A DNA stretch of 64,000 bases from Sulfurovum sp. AR (GTDB taxonomy: Bacteria > Campylobacterota > Campylobacteria > Campylobacterales > Sulfurovaceae). The notes beneath the pieces were generated by a model, which was not told where the DNA came from, did no database searches, and saw only the letters and a list, made by a program, of their open reading frames with translations. Where the stretch lies: assembly GCF_000296775.1 (NCBI RefSeq), contig NZ_AJLE01000007.1, positions 48,815 to 112,814 on the forward strand, read 5' to 3'. Made by a program: the position numbers and the translations under genes. Position 1 is the first letter of the stretch. Every line of letters begins with the position of its first letter. This document shows positions 8,227-17,535 of this stretch, piece by piece.

Positions 8227-10707
8227 TTACACCTTTCTCAATGTTACTGTTTGATATCTAGATCCGCCAAAGAGACCATATACATCTTTAGCAGCTTTAA
8301 AATCTGGAACTTTTACAATGTCACCTTCGATCTTTTCATCAGCAACTACATCTAAAGTAATGCTTCCATTTTCAAAGACTACTTCTACTTTTTCGCCCAA
8401 GCTCTCTGCTTTGGCTGGACTTGCATAAAGTGCGAATGCTTCAAAGATCTCATGTGCTTTATCTGTAAAGTCATTGAACTGTCTCGCAGGGTTACATCTG
8501 TATGCGATCTCACCTTCAAGTGCTGCACTCTCATCAAACTTCTCAACTGTCGGTAATCCTACCTCTTGCACGGTGACATCCAGTTTATATCCGCGGTTAT
8601 CTACACCGGCATTCGTATATGAATTTGGTAAAGAGTCAAATGCTACAGCTTTAAAGCCTTTAGACACAGGAAGCATCTCTGTCCAGTCAATCGTTAACTC
8701 TGGTGCACCTACAAGTGCTTTTACAATGTCATTTAACTCATATCCATCGTATTCTAATGCCGCATTGGTAGGGAGTACTCTTTTCGCCATAGAGGTCAAT
8801 GTTCCCTCTTGTTGGTTCATTGCCGGCATATCCAGGTCGCCATCACCCAGTGCAGAGAGTCTAAAGTCACCATTTTCGTTGTACCCGACTGTATAACCAG
8901 AACATTCATCATCAAGATCACAGATCAATGCAACACCCAGTGCATTTGACTTTGGTGGCGTCATCACAACATCAATGTTACAAGTTGCTTCAACAAGTGC
9001 TACAAGTTTAGCAAGATTTTCAGCTTTTTCATGGAAGTAAAGATCTTCACCTACCATCAATGAGAAAGCCTCTTTTTTCTTCATCATTTTGTCAAATGCA
9101 TCATCAAATTTCTCAGAATCCTTACCTAAAAGTGTCACAAGTCCGTTGATCGTTACAGTGATCTCTTTTTCAACAGTCTCTTTTACTTTTTTAGATACTT
9201 CTTCCTCTTCACCAGTCTCTTCATTTTTTACCATCTCTTTGACAGTCTTCATGACCTGCTCTTTTACTGTTCTTGTCTCAGAACTCTTAAAGCTATCAAT
9301 ATACTCTTTTACATCTGCAGGAAGTTTCTCTTTGTCTGCAAATAGATCTAAGATAAGGTAAAGTGCTGCTTCTTCCAGACCTGCTTTGTGAACAAATGTT
9401 TCAACCGTCTTACCAAATGTAGGGATCAATGTGTCACCTACCGGGTGGAAGTAAAGTCCTGCACCTTTGTTAAGCTTTTGTACGTTGTTGAACGCATATT
9501 TAAGTGCTGGAGAGTCATTTCTAAGTGCCGCACCTACAGAAATAACAAAATCACTCTTCTTCATGATCGCATCTGTATCTGTAGAGTATAAAGAGCTACC
9601 TGATGCGGCTGCATAGTGACCTAAGAATTTTTGGAATGCTCTGACCTCTGGATTATAGAGTTTAAGCCCCATTTTTTCTTTCAGTGTCTGAAGCATCATC
9701 GCTTCTTCATTGGTGATCATAGCATTAAAACGGATAGTATCCGATTTTTTAAACGCTTCAAGTGCTGCATTGAATGCTGCTTCATCTTTCGTTACATCTC
9801 TGTTTTCAAAGTCATAGGCAAAACGTGCTGAACCATCCAATGAGACATAAGACCATTCATTCGTAACACGGTAGATCTTTTCAGATCTGTCTTCAATCGA
9901 TGTATGTTTCACTTCATAATAAATTTGTGCACCATCACTCGAGTGTGCTGCTACAGCAGGTATTCTTCTTAAATCCCATGCATTTGACTGATAGACAAAG
10001 TCACGGCTTACGAGTGCACCCACCGGGCATACTGCGATACATTCACCACAGTCTGAACAGTTTGTCTCACCTGTACCATTGCTCGGTGCGATCACAGACT
10101 TTTGAAGTTTATTCCACATCGCGTATGCATCTTTAGGCATCGTGTCTTTATAACCCTTATCAAGATCTGCACCGCCTCTTTTTGCCGTAGTGATCGCTGC
10201 ATCCCCTACCATATCTTTACAGACAGTAGTACAACGTTCACACACGATACAGAGACCCGGGTCATAATGCAATACTGATGACCAGTTTGTTGTCTCTCTT
10301 TTTGTATCCGGGATCATATACGATTGTGAGTCTACCCCAAGTTCAAGTGTATAATTCTGTAATTCACACTCACCAGACTTATCACATACACCACACTGAA
10401 GTGGATGGTTAACATCATAGACTTCCATGATAGCTCTACGTTCTTCGAGGATATTTGGTGTCTCAGTAGTGACTTCCATACCCTCTTTGACTTTAGCGTT
10501 ACATGCATATACCTGCTTACCATCTGCCTCTACTAGACAAATACGACATGCCAATGTTGGCGAACATCTTGTAAGGTAACATATAGCCGGGATGAAAACA
10601 TCATTAGCACGAGCAGCATTAAGGATATATTCACCTTCCTTTGCTTTGTACTCTATACCATCAATCGAAATTGAGACCATATTATCTACTGTTTGTACTT
10701 CACTCAT
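8227..10707 (-). CDS. nuoG: NADH-quinone oxidoreductase (complex I) subunit G, full-length Fe-S form
   Basis: This is an 826-residue peripheral-arm subunit. The N-terminal [2Fe-2S] ligands are C43, C54, C57 and C69. The His-Cys cluster is H101, C105, C108 and C114. Two further cysteine quartets follow, CIVCERC with a downstream Cys and CSDCGECIAVC. The remaining roughly 550 residues are a degenerate molybdopterin-oxidoreductase-like region with a Lys/Glu-rich insertion near residue 490. Its start overlaps the stop of the upstream NuoG-like gene by 8 bases. That neighbour is a paralogue of this protein's C-terminal region. With no NuoE or NuoF in the locus, the electron donor for this subunit is probably not NADH directly. 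Confidence 0.95.
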   Translation of the reverse strand: MSEVQTVDNMVSISIDGIEYKAKEGEYILNAARANDVFIPAICYLTRCSPTLACRICLVEADGKQVYACNAKVKEGMEVTTETPNILEERRAIMEVYDVNHPLQCGVCDKSGECELQNYTLELGVDSQSYMIPDTKRETTNWSSVLHYDPGLCIVCERCTTVCKDMVGDAAITTAKRGGADLDKGYKDTMPKDAYAMWNKLQKSVIAPSNGTGETNCSDCGECIAVCPVGALVSRDFVYQSNAWDLRRIPAVAAHSSDGAQIYYEVKHTSIEDRSEKIYRVTNEWSYVSLDGSARFAYDFENRDVTKDEAAFNAALEAFKKSDTIRFNAMITNEEAMMLQTLKEKMGLKLYNPEVRAFQKFLGHYAAASGSSLYSTDTDAIMKKSDFVISVGAALRNDSPALKYAFNNVQKLNKGAGLYFHPVGDTLIPTFGKTVETFVHKAGLEEAALYLILDLFADKEKLPADVKEYIDSFKSSETRTVKEQVMKTVKEMVKNEETGEEEEVSKKVKETVEKEITVTINGLVTLLGKDSEKFDDAFDKMMKKKEAFSLMVGEDLYFHEKAENLAKLVALVEATCNIDVVMTPPKSNALGVALICDLDDECSGYTVGYNENGDFRLSALGDGDLDMPAMNQQEGTLTSMAKRVLPTNAALEYDGYELNDIVKALVGAPELTIDWTEMLPVSKGFKAVAFDSLPNSYTNAGVDNRGYKLDVTVQEVGLPTVEKFDESAALEGEIAYRCNPARQFNDFTDKAHEIFEAFALYASPAKAESLGEKVEVVFENGSITLDVVADEKIEGDIVKVPDFKAAKDVYGLFGGSRYQTVTLRKV

Positions 10708-12046
10708 CGTTGTTTCCTATTTTTTGATTATTTATTTTTTCAAAAGCTAGTCTGCTAAATCTATAGGAGGATAGCAAAGATGCACTTAAGTTTATGGCAA
10801 AAGTCGGATTTAATGCAATGGTTCCTTTCATAGATGTATCAATTTTAAACACACGTACAAATTTAACCCCCTCGATCTCAAAAGAAATCAAGTCCCCATC
10901 TTGTAATTTTGTGGCCGTGGAAAACTGTTTAGAACCGATCAAAACATCCTCTACTTGACCCTTTTCGATAGCATTTTCAACTTTTTTATAGGTATAGATC
11001 ACTGCACCATCATACACCGGGAGATCATCGATTTCATCGAGGGTAAAATCCCTTATTCTCTCTTTGGGTATCACTCTGCTGATACAAGGATTCTTTAGAT
11101 CATCATCACTAAGTATCTGAAAGCCTTTATCTTTAGGTAATTGGTTGCTGTAGTCTATAAAATTCTTGGCATCCAGTCCTACTATAGTGGCAATGTTATT
11201 TAATCCACTTATATTTAAGGTTTCTGTATCATTATTAATATACACACATTTATCACTATTTACATAAGTGCCTTCTTCGCAAGTATCATAGTTCACACTT
11301 TGCCCCTGGACGTCATCATCGAGGTCACAAATCAATACTACACCTAAAGCATTTCGTAGGGGTGGTATACATAAAACATTGATTCCTGCGTATTTTTCCA
11401 GCAACGCTATCAACTTTGCTATCTGTTCTGCTTTTGGATGCGTATAGAGATCATTTCCTATGATCAAAGATACTGTCGTTTTATTACCAATGAGGCTATG
11501 CATCGATTCCAGCTCTTCTTCTCCTACATTGCTTTCCGCACTGAGATAACCGATATCAAGGTCATCCAAAATATCTTCTGTCTCTTCAGGAAGTGCTACA
11601 TCTTGCAGTAGTGCATATGCCAACAGTGCCGCTACACCCTCTTCACTCCCTACTTCGTATTTTATAAACTGTGTGATACTTGTTTGAAGTCTTGCATCTT
11701 CTATAGGATGCATGTAGACAAATTGAGGCTTTTTTTCTCCCAGCACTTTGTGAATCAAAGATGTTGCCTCTGTACTTTCATCCTGAAACCATACACCAAA
11801 AGATATCACTACATCCGAAGCAGACAACGTATCTACATCTCCTTTAAAAATATGATACCCGCTACTGCTGCTATATGCCTTTAAAAAATCCTGATACACT
11901 TTTGCTTCAGGGCATATCAAACGTTTACCCTGTCTCTCTTTTAATAATTGAAAGATATATGCTTCTTCATTCGTAATAGCTGCTGAAAAAACTATACTGT
12001 CAGCTTCAACTATTTTCTCTTTTTGACTTTCATATGTGGACTCCAC
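10700..12046 (-). CDS. second NuoG-like protein lacking the Fe-S domain
   Basis: This 448-residue protein aligns along most of its length with the C-terminal half of the neighbouring NuoG. Shared blocks include AAITNEEA versus AMITNEEA, IIGNDLYTHPKAEQIAKLIALLE versus MVGEDLYFHEKAENLAKLVALVE (compared in part), and NALGVVLICDLDD versus NALGVALICDLDD. It has none of the NuoG cysteine motifs, so it should carry no clusters. It occupies the position of the NuoF replacement found in Campylobacter and Helicobacter complex I loci. The start is GTG, with AGGAGG 11 bases upstream. It is the first gene after the divergent fqrB-like gene and so probably has its own promoter. A structural role in the peripheral arm is inferred. 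Confidence 0.8.
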   Translation of the reverse strand: MESTYESQKEKIVEADSIVFSAAITNEEAYIFQLLKERQGKRLICPEAKVYQDFLKAYSSSSGYHIFKGDVDTLSASDVVISFGVWFQDESTEATSLIHKVLGEKKPQFVYMHPIEDARLQTSITQFIKYEVGSEEGVAALLAYALLQDVALPEETEDILDDLDIGYLSAESNVGEEELESMHSLIGNKTTVSLIIGNDLYTHPKAEQIAKLIALLEKYAGINVLCIPPLRNALGVVLICDLDDDVQGQSVNYDTCEEGTYVNSDKCVYINNDTETLNISGLNNIATIVGLDAKNFIDYSNQLPKDKGFQILSDDDLKNPCISRVIPKERIRDFTLDEIDDLPVYDGAVIYTYKKVENAIEKGQVEDVLIGSKQFSTATKLQDGDLISFEIEGVKFVRVFKIDTSMKGTIALNPTFAINLSASLLSSYRFSRLAFEKINNQKIGNNDE

Positions 12047-12306
12047 GATCGTCTCTTCCTCCTGCTGATCTTGCCTTTAATTACCTTGGACAATCCTACC
12101 CTATTGTCTTTGTATAAAAATGCTTGGGGTGATTGTATTAGAAAACAAATTAAAAAACAAAGTTCTGTGTTAAAATGTATCACTAGTGATTCATAGAGCT
12201 CTGTTTTAAGCCTTTATCATACTTCCTTATGTTACGTATACTCACATCGAAGCTCAACTTATGAAAATTATAAATTCCATATAGATATTTTTTCAATTCT
12301 CTATGT

Positions 12307-12345
12307 TACAATTTACATCAAAATAAAGTTTTATAAGGGTAAATC
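12307..12345 (+). promoter_or_regulatory. putative promoter -10 and leader of the fqrB-like gene
   Basis: A TACAAT hexamer stands about 35 bases before the start codon within a very A/T-rich stretch, and TAAGGG provides the ribosome site. The divergent second nuoG-like gene must also be promoted from the same 299-base gap. No shared operator or repeat is evident in it. Confidence 0.4.
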
Positions 12346-13362
12346 ATGATACATGAAAACGGAAAAGTAGTAGACATTGCAATTATTGGTGCCGGACCTG
12401 GTGGTATGGCAGCTGCTATCGAAGCAAAACTTGCGGGTATTGAGAATATTGTTGTGATCGACAAAGCGCCTCACCACAATGATATGATCCACAAGTTTTA
12501 CAAAAAAGGTAAACGTGTTGATAAAGACTGGATGGGTATCAAATTTGAATTCACTGGTAACGTTACTTTTGAAGAGTGTTCTAAAGAAGAGTACATTGAG
12601 CAAATGGATAAAAAACTTACTGATGCTGGTGTACTTGACAGATTTGAGTATAACCATGAGATCATGAGAGTTGAAAAAGGTGAAGATGGTCTTTTCTCAA
12701 TTATTTATGGTACTGACGGTGTAGATGAAGCGTTGGAAACGTTGAGAGCTAGAAACGTTATCCTTTCAGTGGGTCGTATGGGTAAACCAAACAAACCTAA
12801 ATATAAGTTCCCTAGAGAGCTTAAAGATGTGCTTAACTTCAACCTTTCAAAAGTTCAAAACGGCGAGCACGTTATGGTTGTTGGTGGTGGGGACACTGCA
12901 GGTGAGTACGCGTATGGTTTAGTAGAATTAGAAGGTATGGAAGATTGTGTGGTAACACTTAACTACCGTAAAGCTGAAATTACACGTATGAACCCGATCA
13001 ATACTGAAATGTGTACAAAGTATCTTGACAATGGCAAAATTGTTAACAAAATGGGTGTAGATGTTGAGAGCGTTGAGCCTTCAGCAGCTGGTAAGATCCA
13101 AGTAAACTTTACTGATGGTTCAACTGGTGAGTACGACAGAGCGGTATATGCACTTGGAGGAACAACTCCAAAAGATATCCTTGTAAACTCTGGTGTCAAA
13201 ACTGGTGAGTGGGATGTACCTGTATACAATGAGGCAACATTTGAGACAAATGTAGAAGGTCTTTACACTATCGGTGATGTTGTAACAGATCAAGGTAGTA
13301 TTGCACTTGCATTCAACCATGCAAGTGATGCAGTAAAAGATATCGCATCTAAACTAAAATAA
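12346..13362 (+). CDS. fqrB: FqrB-like NAD(P)H:flavodoxin/quinone oxidoreductase (TrxR-type FAD enzyme)
   Basis: This 338-residue two-dinucleotide-binding-domain flavoprotein has an FAD motif GAGPGG at residues 15-20, an NAD(P) motif GGGDTAG near 180-186, and a C-terminal GLYTIGD FAD-contact motif followed by AFNHASDA. There is no redox CxxC, so it is not a thioredoxin reductase. As I recall it, the sequence pattern resembles Helicobacter and Campylobacter FqrB (KFYKKGKRVDKD, LNYRK, VNFTDG, ALGGTTP). FqrB links NADPH to flavodoxin and pyruvate oxidation. The ribosome site is AAGGG, 6 bases before ATG. It lies in opposite orientation inside the nuo cluster. A role in supplying or draining the donor of complex I is an inference from position. 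Confidence 0.82.
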   Translation: MIHENGKVVDIAIIGAGPGGMAAAIEAKLAGIENIVVIDKAPHHNDMIHKFYKKGKRVDKDWMGIKFEFTGNVTFEECSKEEYIEQMDKKLTDAGVLDRFEYNHEIMRVEKGEDGLFSIIYGTDGVDEALETLRARNVILSVGRMGKPNKPKYKFPRELKDVLNFNLSKVQNGEHVMVVGGGDTAGEYAYGLVELEGMEDCVVTLNYRKAEITRMNPINTEMCTKYLDNGKIVNKMGVDVESVEPSAAGKIQVNFTDGSTGEYDRAVYALGGTTPKDILVNSGVKTGEWDVPVYNEATFETNVEGLYTIGDVVTDQGSIALAFNHASDAVKDIASKLK

Positions 13363-13406
13363 ATCCACTATGCTATGCTCTTTATTGAGCATGGTATGCT
13401 ATAGAC

Positions 13407-13431
13407 GTACTCTAAGACTTTTTTAGAGTAC
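13407..13431. terminator. hairpin between convergent fqrB-like and nuoE-like genes
   Basis: A perfect 9-bp stem GTACTCTAA/TTAGAGTAC encloses the loop GACTTTT. A second stem ATGCTC/GAGCAT lies just before it, around 13377-13392. The position between two convergent genes suggests a bidirectional terminator. There is no long T run. Confidence 0.55.
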
Positions 13432-13559
13432 ATACTCCAACTTTTAATTTTCCACTTAACAATATTATACAGTATAGTTTGATTGATATTTTGTGTTGTA
13501 GGATCATATAACATCTTCACACAAGAGAAGATGCTATATTATATAAAAACAGCAGGCTT

Positions 13560-13889
13560 CTATTCAGCCTTTTCTGTTTCAGCTTCTGTCTCAGTCTCTT
13601 CAGATTCAGCTGCAGCTTTTTCAGCCTCTAGCTTTGCAGCTCTCTCCTGCTTTGTCGCTTCATCTACTTTTTTGACGACGATCGTCCAGTCCACTTCATT
13701 GAACTTAAGAGAATTCATCAAATCATGGCCAGTAGCCTTGATGACATCTGCAGACTTTTGGATAGAAGTAAAATCCCCTACTTCAAAAAGGAAAATTCCC
13801 ACTTCCCCTACTTTTAGTCCCTGATCAATAAGCTCGACCATTCTATCATAGAAATCATCTTTTAAGTGTCTTAAATCATATCTTTTCAT
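13560..13889 (-). CDS. NuoE-position small complex I protein
   Basis: This 109-residue protein starts MKRYDLRHLKDDFYD and has a compact alpha/beta region to about residue 75. It ends in a Lys/Ala-then-Glu/Thr-rich acidic tail. It lacks the four cysteines of a true NuoE [2Fe-2S] domain. It sits directly after nuoD, where Helicobacter and Campylobacter carry a small protein in place of NuoE (HP1264/Cj1575 type), and I assign it to that family by position and character. AAGGAG precedes the start. It probably helps dock the non-NADH electron input to the peripheral arm. Confidence 0.75.
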   Translation of the reverse strand: MKRYDLRHLKDDFYDRMVELIDQGLKVGEVGIFLFEVGDFTSIQKSADVIKATGHDLMNSLKFNEVDWTIVVKKVDEATKQERAAKLEAEKAAAESEETETEAETEKAE

Positions 13890-13898
13890 GGCCTCTCC

Positions 13899-15128
13899 TT
13901 ATCTATCAACTTCACCGAATACGATGTTGGTAGAACCAATGATCGTAACGACGTCTGCAATGTATGTACCAACGAGAAGCTCTTGAAGCAGCCCTGTATG
14001 GAAGAAACTCGGTGCTCTACATTTCAGTCTGTAAGCGTACGGCTCACCCTCTGACTTGATATAGAACCCAAGTTCACCCTTTGGTGACTCTGTCGGACTG
14101 TACACTTCCCCTTTAGGTGGTCTCATACCTTGAGTCACAAGAACAAAGTGCTGCATCAATGCATAGTTTTGTGTCATGATCTCTTCTTTTGGTGCTGAGA
14201 TATACTGTGGCGAGTGTGCCATCAACTGAGGCTCAGTCTCAGCATACATAGGAATGAGCTGTCTTATGATTCTTGTGGATTGTCTTATCTCTTCCATATA
14301 AAGTCTATAACGTCCATAAGAATCACATCTTTCACTCACTGGAACATCAAAGTCAAGCTCTGAATACAATTCGTACGGCTCTTCTTTTCTGATATCATAC
14401 TTCACACCAGAACCTCTAAGCATAGGACCTGTACAACCCCATGAAAGTGCATCTTCCGCAGAGATAACCCCTACATCTTCCAAACGCATTTTCCAGATAC
14501 GGTTTTCTGTAAGCAGTGCTTCATACGTATGCTCTACCTCATAGTCTACTTTATCACAGAATGCTGCGATATTTTCTAGCCAACCCGCAGGTAGGTCAAG
14601 AGGTACACCTCCGATACGTACTGCAGAGTGTGTCAATCTTGCACCACAATAGTCTTCCATCAAGTCCATCGCAAATTCACGTTCACGGAATGCATAAAGG
14701 AATACGGACATTGCACCGACATCCAGAGCATGCGTTGCAATGAAGAAGAGGTGTGAAATAACACGGTTAAGTTCAAGCAACATCGTTCTGATCACTTGTG
14801 CTCTTCTTGGTGCCTCTACCCCGATCAGTTTTTCAACAGCCAATGCATACGCATAGTTGTTTGAAGTTGAAGCAATATAGTCAAGTCTATCTGTCGTTGG
14901 CAAAAACTCATTATACGTCATGTTTTCTGCCATTTTCTCGATACCTCTGTGAAGGTAACCGATATCCGGATAGGCTTTAACTACTTGCTCACCGTCGAGT
15001 TCAAGCACAAGTCTTAACTGACCATGTGCCGAAGGGTGCTGAGGACCAAAGTTGATAACCATAGTGTTGTCGTCACGCTCAAAATTGAGGTTCTCAAAAA
15101 ATGGCGTTAATTTATTAGCTACTTGCAT
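13899..15128 (-). CDS. nuoD: NADH-quinone oxidoreductase (complex I) subunit D
   Basis: This 409-residue 49-kDa-type subunit forms the quinone site with NuoB. It shows the [16 protein letters not shown] signature, [10 protein letters not shown], and the C-terminal VFGEVDR ending, which is conserved in the family and in its hydrogenase ancestors. It is encoded separately from nuoC, unlike the NuoCD fusion of E. coli. The next gene is the nuoE-like one, after 9 bases. Confidence 0.97.
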   Translation of the reverse strand: MQVANKLTPFFENLNFERDDNTMVINFGPQHPSAHGQLRLVLELDGEQVVKAYPDIGYLHRGIEKMAENMTYNEFLPTTDRLDYIASTSNNYAYALAVEKLIGVEAPRRAQVIRTMLLELNRVISHLFFIATHALDVGAMSVFLYAFREREFAMDLMEDYCGARLTHSAVRIGGVPLDLPAGWLENIAAFCDKVDYEVEHTYEALLTENRIWKMRLEDVGVISAEDALSWGCTGPMLRGSGVKYDIRKEEPYELYSELDFDVPVSERCDSYGRYRLYMEEIRQSTRIIRQLIPMYAETEPQLMAHSPQYISAPKEEIMTQNYALMQHFVLVTQGMRPPKGEVYSPTESPKGELGFYIKSEGEPYAYRLKCRAPSFFHTGLLQELLVGTYIADVVTIIGSTNIVFGEVDR

Positions 15129-15136
15129 CGGCTCCC

Positions 15137-15919
15137 CTATTTTCTTTCGTCTAATTGCTTAGCTGATTTTTTATTATAGTTCACTAAGAATGTTTCACTA
15201 TATTCAACTGCTTGTTCTTTTTCACCTTCAGAAATATCTGCACCGAACGGTACTTCATATCCTACTCTTGAGAAACGTTTTGTATCATGTCTGTCTACTT
15301 TTGCAGGGTCTCTGTTTTCTGGTCCGATGATATCTCTATACTCTTTTCCAAAGATCTTATCTACTTCATACCATGAAGCGAACTCATCTCCATGTAGAGG
15401 ATAGGTTTTAAGTAATGGATGTCCTTCCCAGTCATCAGGCATAATGATACGTTTAAGGAATGGATGATTGTTTACTTTGATACCGAACATATCATACATT
15501 TCACGCTCTGCAAAGTTCGCAGATTTGAAAAGAGGTACGATACTCTCGATCGCTTCACCCTTTTTAATGCGACATACAACCCTTACTCTTTTAGCTTCAT
15601 TCACATTGAGAAGTTGATAAAAAAGTTCAAATTCTCCGTCTTTTGCCAAGTAATCTACAGCAGATTGCTCAGAACATTGTGTATATCCGCATTTTTCTTT
15701 CAGTGTTTTAAGTACAACAAAATTATTTGTTGCATCTATATGTACAACAAGCTGTCCCAATTCTAGATAAGACTCTTTTGCTTGTTCCCCCAATGCTTCA
15801 ACGACTGAAGTAAAATGTGCATCTTCTACTTCACTTCTTGGTACACGCGGGGCAACCCAAAATCTATCTGTATAGTATGCTTTTCCCTGAACGTTGTCTT
15901 TTGGTACATATTTTCTCAT
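15137..15919 (-). CDS. nuoC: NADH-quinone oxidoreductase (complex I) subunit C
   Basis: This 260-residue 30-kDa-type subunit has a family core in the segment with [19 protein letters not shown] followed by [19 protein letters not shown], a conserved docking surface for NuoD. It carries an N-terminal extension of about 60 residues and a charged C-terminus. Its start overlaps the end of nuoB by one base. Confidence 0.96.
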   Translation of the reverse strand: MRKYVPKDNVQGKAYYTDRFWVAPRVPRSEVEDAHFTSVVEALGEQAKESYLELGQLVVHIDATNNFVVLKTLKEKCGYTQCSEQSAVDYLAKDGEFELFYQLLNVNEAKRVRVVCRIKKGEAIESIVPLFKSANFAEREMYDMFGIKVNNHPFLKRIIMPDDWEGHPLLKTYPLHGDEFASWYEVDKIFGKEYRDIIGPENRDPAKVDRHDTKRFSRVGYEVPFGADISEGEKEQAVEYSETFLVNYNKKSAKQLDERK

Positions 15920-16461
15920 TAGATTAACCTCGCTCTTTTACCCGTTTGATTGGTCAAGTCTTGTTTTGTATTCTTCTTCATATCTGCAGACTCTTTACGG
16001 ATCTTCTTTTGAAGCATCATCAGTGCATACTGCAGTGTTTCAGGTCTTGGTGCACATCCAGGAAGATAAATATCTACAGGAATAATACGATCCACACCTT
16101 GCACGGTTGCATAGGTGTTAAACATACCACCGGTATTTGCACATGAACCCATGGAGATGACCCATTTAGGCTCTGTCATTTGATCATAAAGTCTTCTAGC
16201 GAACTCAGAGTGCTTCTTAGAAAGTGTTCCTGCAAGGATCATCACATCTGCCTGTCTTGGAGAAGCTCTAAAGATCGTTCCCATTCTATCGAAGTCATAA
16301 CGTGAAGCTCCCGATGCCATCATTTCGATCGCACAACATGCGAGTCCATATGTAAGCGGCCAAAGTGAATTTGAACGCCCCCAGTTTACGAGTTTGTCTA
16401 CCGAAGTCAGTGCTATCGGCAAGCCAGCAGAACTGGCATAATTTACTTGATGCTGTGCCAT
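15919..16461 (-). CDS. nuoB: NADH-quinone oxidoreductase (complex I) subunit B, cluster N2
   Basis: This 180-residue subunit holds the terminal [4Fe-4S] cluster N2. The ligands are the tandem Cys pair in [11 protein letters not shown], the Cys in [10 protein letters not shown] and the Cys in LPGCAPRPE. The basic C-terminus exceeds the usual core. The start lies inside the 3' end of nuoA (19-base overlap). Confidence 0.97.
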   Translation of the reverse strand: MAQHQVNYASSAGLPIALTSVDKLVNWGRSNSLWPLTYGLACCAIEMMASGASRYDFDRMGTIFRASPRQADVMILAGTLSKKHSEFARRLYDQMTEPKWVISMGSCANTGGMFNTYATVQGVDRIIPVDIYLPGCAPRPETLQYALMMLQKKIRKESADMKKNTKQDLTNQTGKRARLI

Positions 16462-16832
16462 TCAAGTGCTCCTTTCTTCCATGCATATACGAAACCAATC
16501 GCAAGTAGTAAGATAAATAGTATCATCTCAGCAAAACCAAACCAACCGAGTAATTTAAAGTCAATTGCCCAAGGGAACATAAAGATGATCTCTACATCGA
16601 ACAAGATAAACAAAAGTGCTATCAGATAAAACTGTGCAGAAATGGCATTAGGTTGCTTAGTCACCTCTGGTCCACATTCGTATATACTTAATTTAAGTCT
16701 TTCCGTATCAAGTCTTGCAAATTTTCTACTAACGAAACGTGCAGCCCATAGCGTCGCGGGGAACGCCACTGCTGTCAACGCAAATAAAACAAATACACCG
16801 AAATACGGATGTTCTGTAATTACATGAGTCAT
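16443..16832 (-). CDS. nuoA: NADH-quinone oxidoreductase (complex I) subunit A
   Basis: This 129-residue membrane subunit has three helices and the YECGPEV loop, where the conserved Cys sits near the quinone entrance. I chose the ATG at 16832 because AAAGGGA lies 5 bases upstream and the sequence [14 protein letters not shown] opens like other NuoA proteins. A longer frame to 16889 adds an unlikely N-terminus. It is the first gene of the cluster, so its promoter should lie in the 285-base gap up to the rhodanese gene. Confidence 0.96.
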   Translation of the reverse strand: MTHVITEHPYFGVFVLFALTAVAFPATLWAARFVSRKFARLDTERLKLSIYECGPEVTKQPNAISAQFYLIALLFILFDVEIIFMFPWAIDFKLLGWFGFAEMILFILLLAIGFVYAWKKGALEWHSIK

Positions 16833-17000
16833 GTTAATCCCTTTAATTTCATAAATTCTCTTTAAAAAACAAGCAAAGCTCGTTTTCAATTCCTCACACT
16901 GAAGTTCACCTTAGACTTAAGTTTTCACTTGCTTTTTCCAGTAGAGAAATTCCTTTAGAATATTAGCTTCATATTATCTAAAAGATGATTAAAAGATTTT

Positions 17001-17020
17001 GGGAGGACTCAGTCCTACCC
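17001..17020. other. small inverted repeat in the nuoA/rhodanese divergent gap
   Basis: A 20-base imperfect palindrome (AGGAC/GTCCT core with loop TCA and outer GG/CC pairs) lies between the divergent nuoA and rhodanese genes. It could be an operator or a leader hairpin. On the minus strand it is followed by AAAATCTTTT. A 25-codon frame from 16985 runs across it but has no ribosome site. I see nothing else in the gap apart from A/T-rich promoter-like sequence. Confidence 0.3.
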
Positions 17021-17117
17021 ATGATTACGCTTTGGTATGTAACAAGATGTAACGATGCATAAAGAAAATAGCGCTACAATATCAAATAAAATTATAATAA
17101 CTATAAGGAACGGCAAG

Positions 17118-17531
17118 ATGACTCTTGTAAAAAACCCTATGAATGTACTCTATTGGATCGCTATGGCAGGCTTACTTTTTTGGTTTGCCTACTCAAAAGG
17201 ATGGATACTTGCCAACTTTGAATCCATAGATGCCAAACAAGCCATATATTTGCTGGAAAATGACGACAATGTTACACTTCTTGACGCAAGAACCATAGAA
17301 GAGTATAAAAGTGGTCATCTCAGAGATGCAACACTCATTCCCGTAGATGCACTGAGTCAAAATCTGGGTATGCTCAAGCAGGATAAAGATAAAAAGATCA
17401 TTGTCTATTGTAGAACAGGAAGCAGAAGTGTTACTGCCTCACGCATATTAGAAGAGAACGGCTTTACCCCTCTTAATGTCAAAGGAGGGATCATCCAGTT
17501 GATCGGTGCAGGCGCTACACTTGTAAAATAA
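17118..17531 (+). CDS. membrane-anchored rhodanese-like protein
   Basis: This 137-residue protein has one N-terminal transmembrane helix (about residues 8-28) followed by a single rhodanese domain. The active-site loop is VYCRTGSRS with the catalytic Cys, and LLDARTIEEYKSGHL is the usual entry motif. The domain probably faces the periplasm or membrane surface and handles sulfane sulfur. I start it at the ATG at 17118 because AAGGA lies 8 bases upstream. An upstream ATG at 17055 would add 21 polar residues with no ribosome site. It is convergent with the next gene, 4 bases away. Confidence 0.85.
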   Translation: MTLVKNPMNVLYWIAMAGLLFWFAYSKGWILANFESIDAKQAIYLLENDDNVTLLDARTIEEYKSGHLRDATLIPVDALSQNLGMLKQDKDKKIIVYCRTGSRSVTASRILEENGFTPLNVKGGIIQLIGAGATLVK

Positions 17532-17535
17532 CTGT

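Noticed and set aside
7828..8355. 175-residue plus-strand frame opposite nuoH
   Set aside because: It is a shadow of the hydrophobic nuoH coding sequence with no ribosome site and no family features.
10700..12046. Annotation as NuoF
   Set aside because: No FMN/NADH-binding glycine-rich motifs or cluster cysteines are present; similarity is to the NuoG C-terminal region.
12346..13362. Annotation as thioredoxin reductase
   Set aside because: There is no CxxC redox pair between the two dinucleotide domains; the FqrB-like reading fits better.
16985..17062. 25-codon plus-strand frame upstream of the rhodanese gene
   Set aside because: No ribosome site and no recognisable peptide features; it crosses a palindrome.
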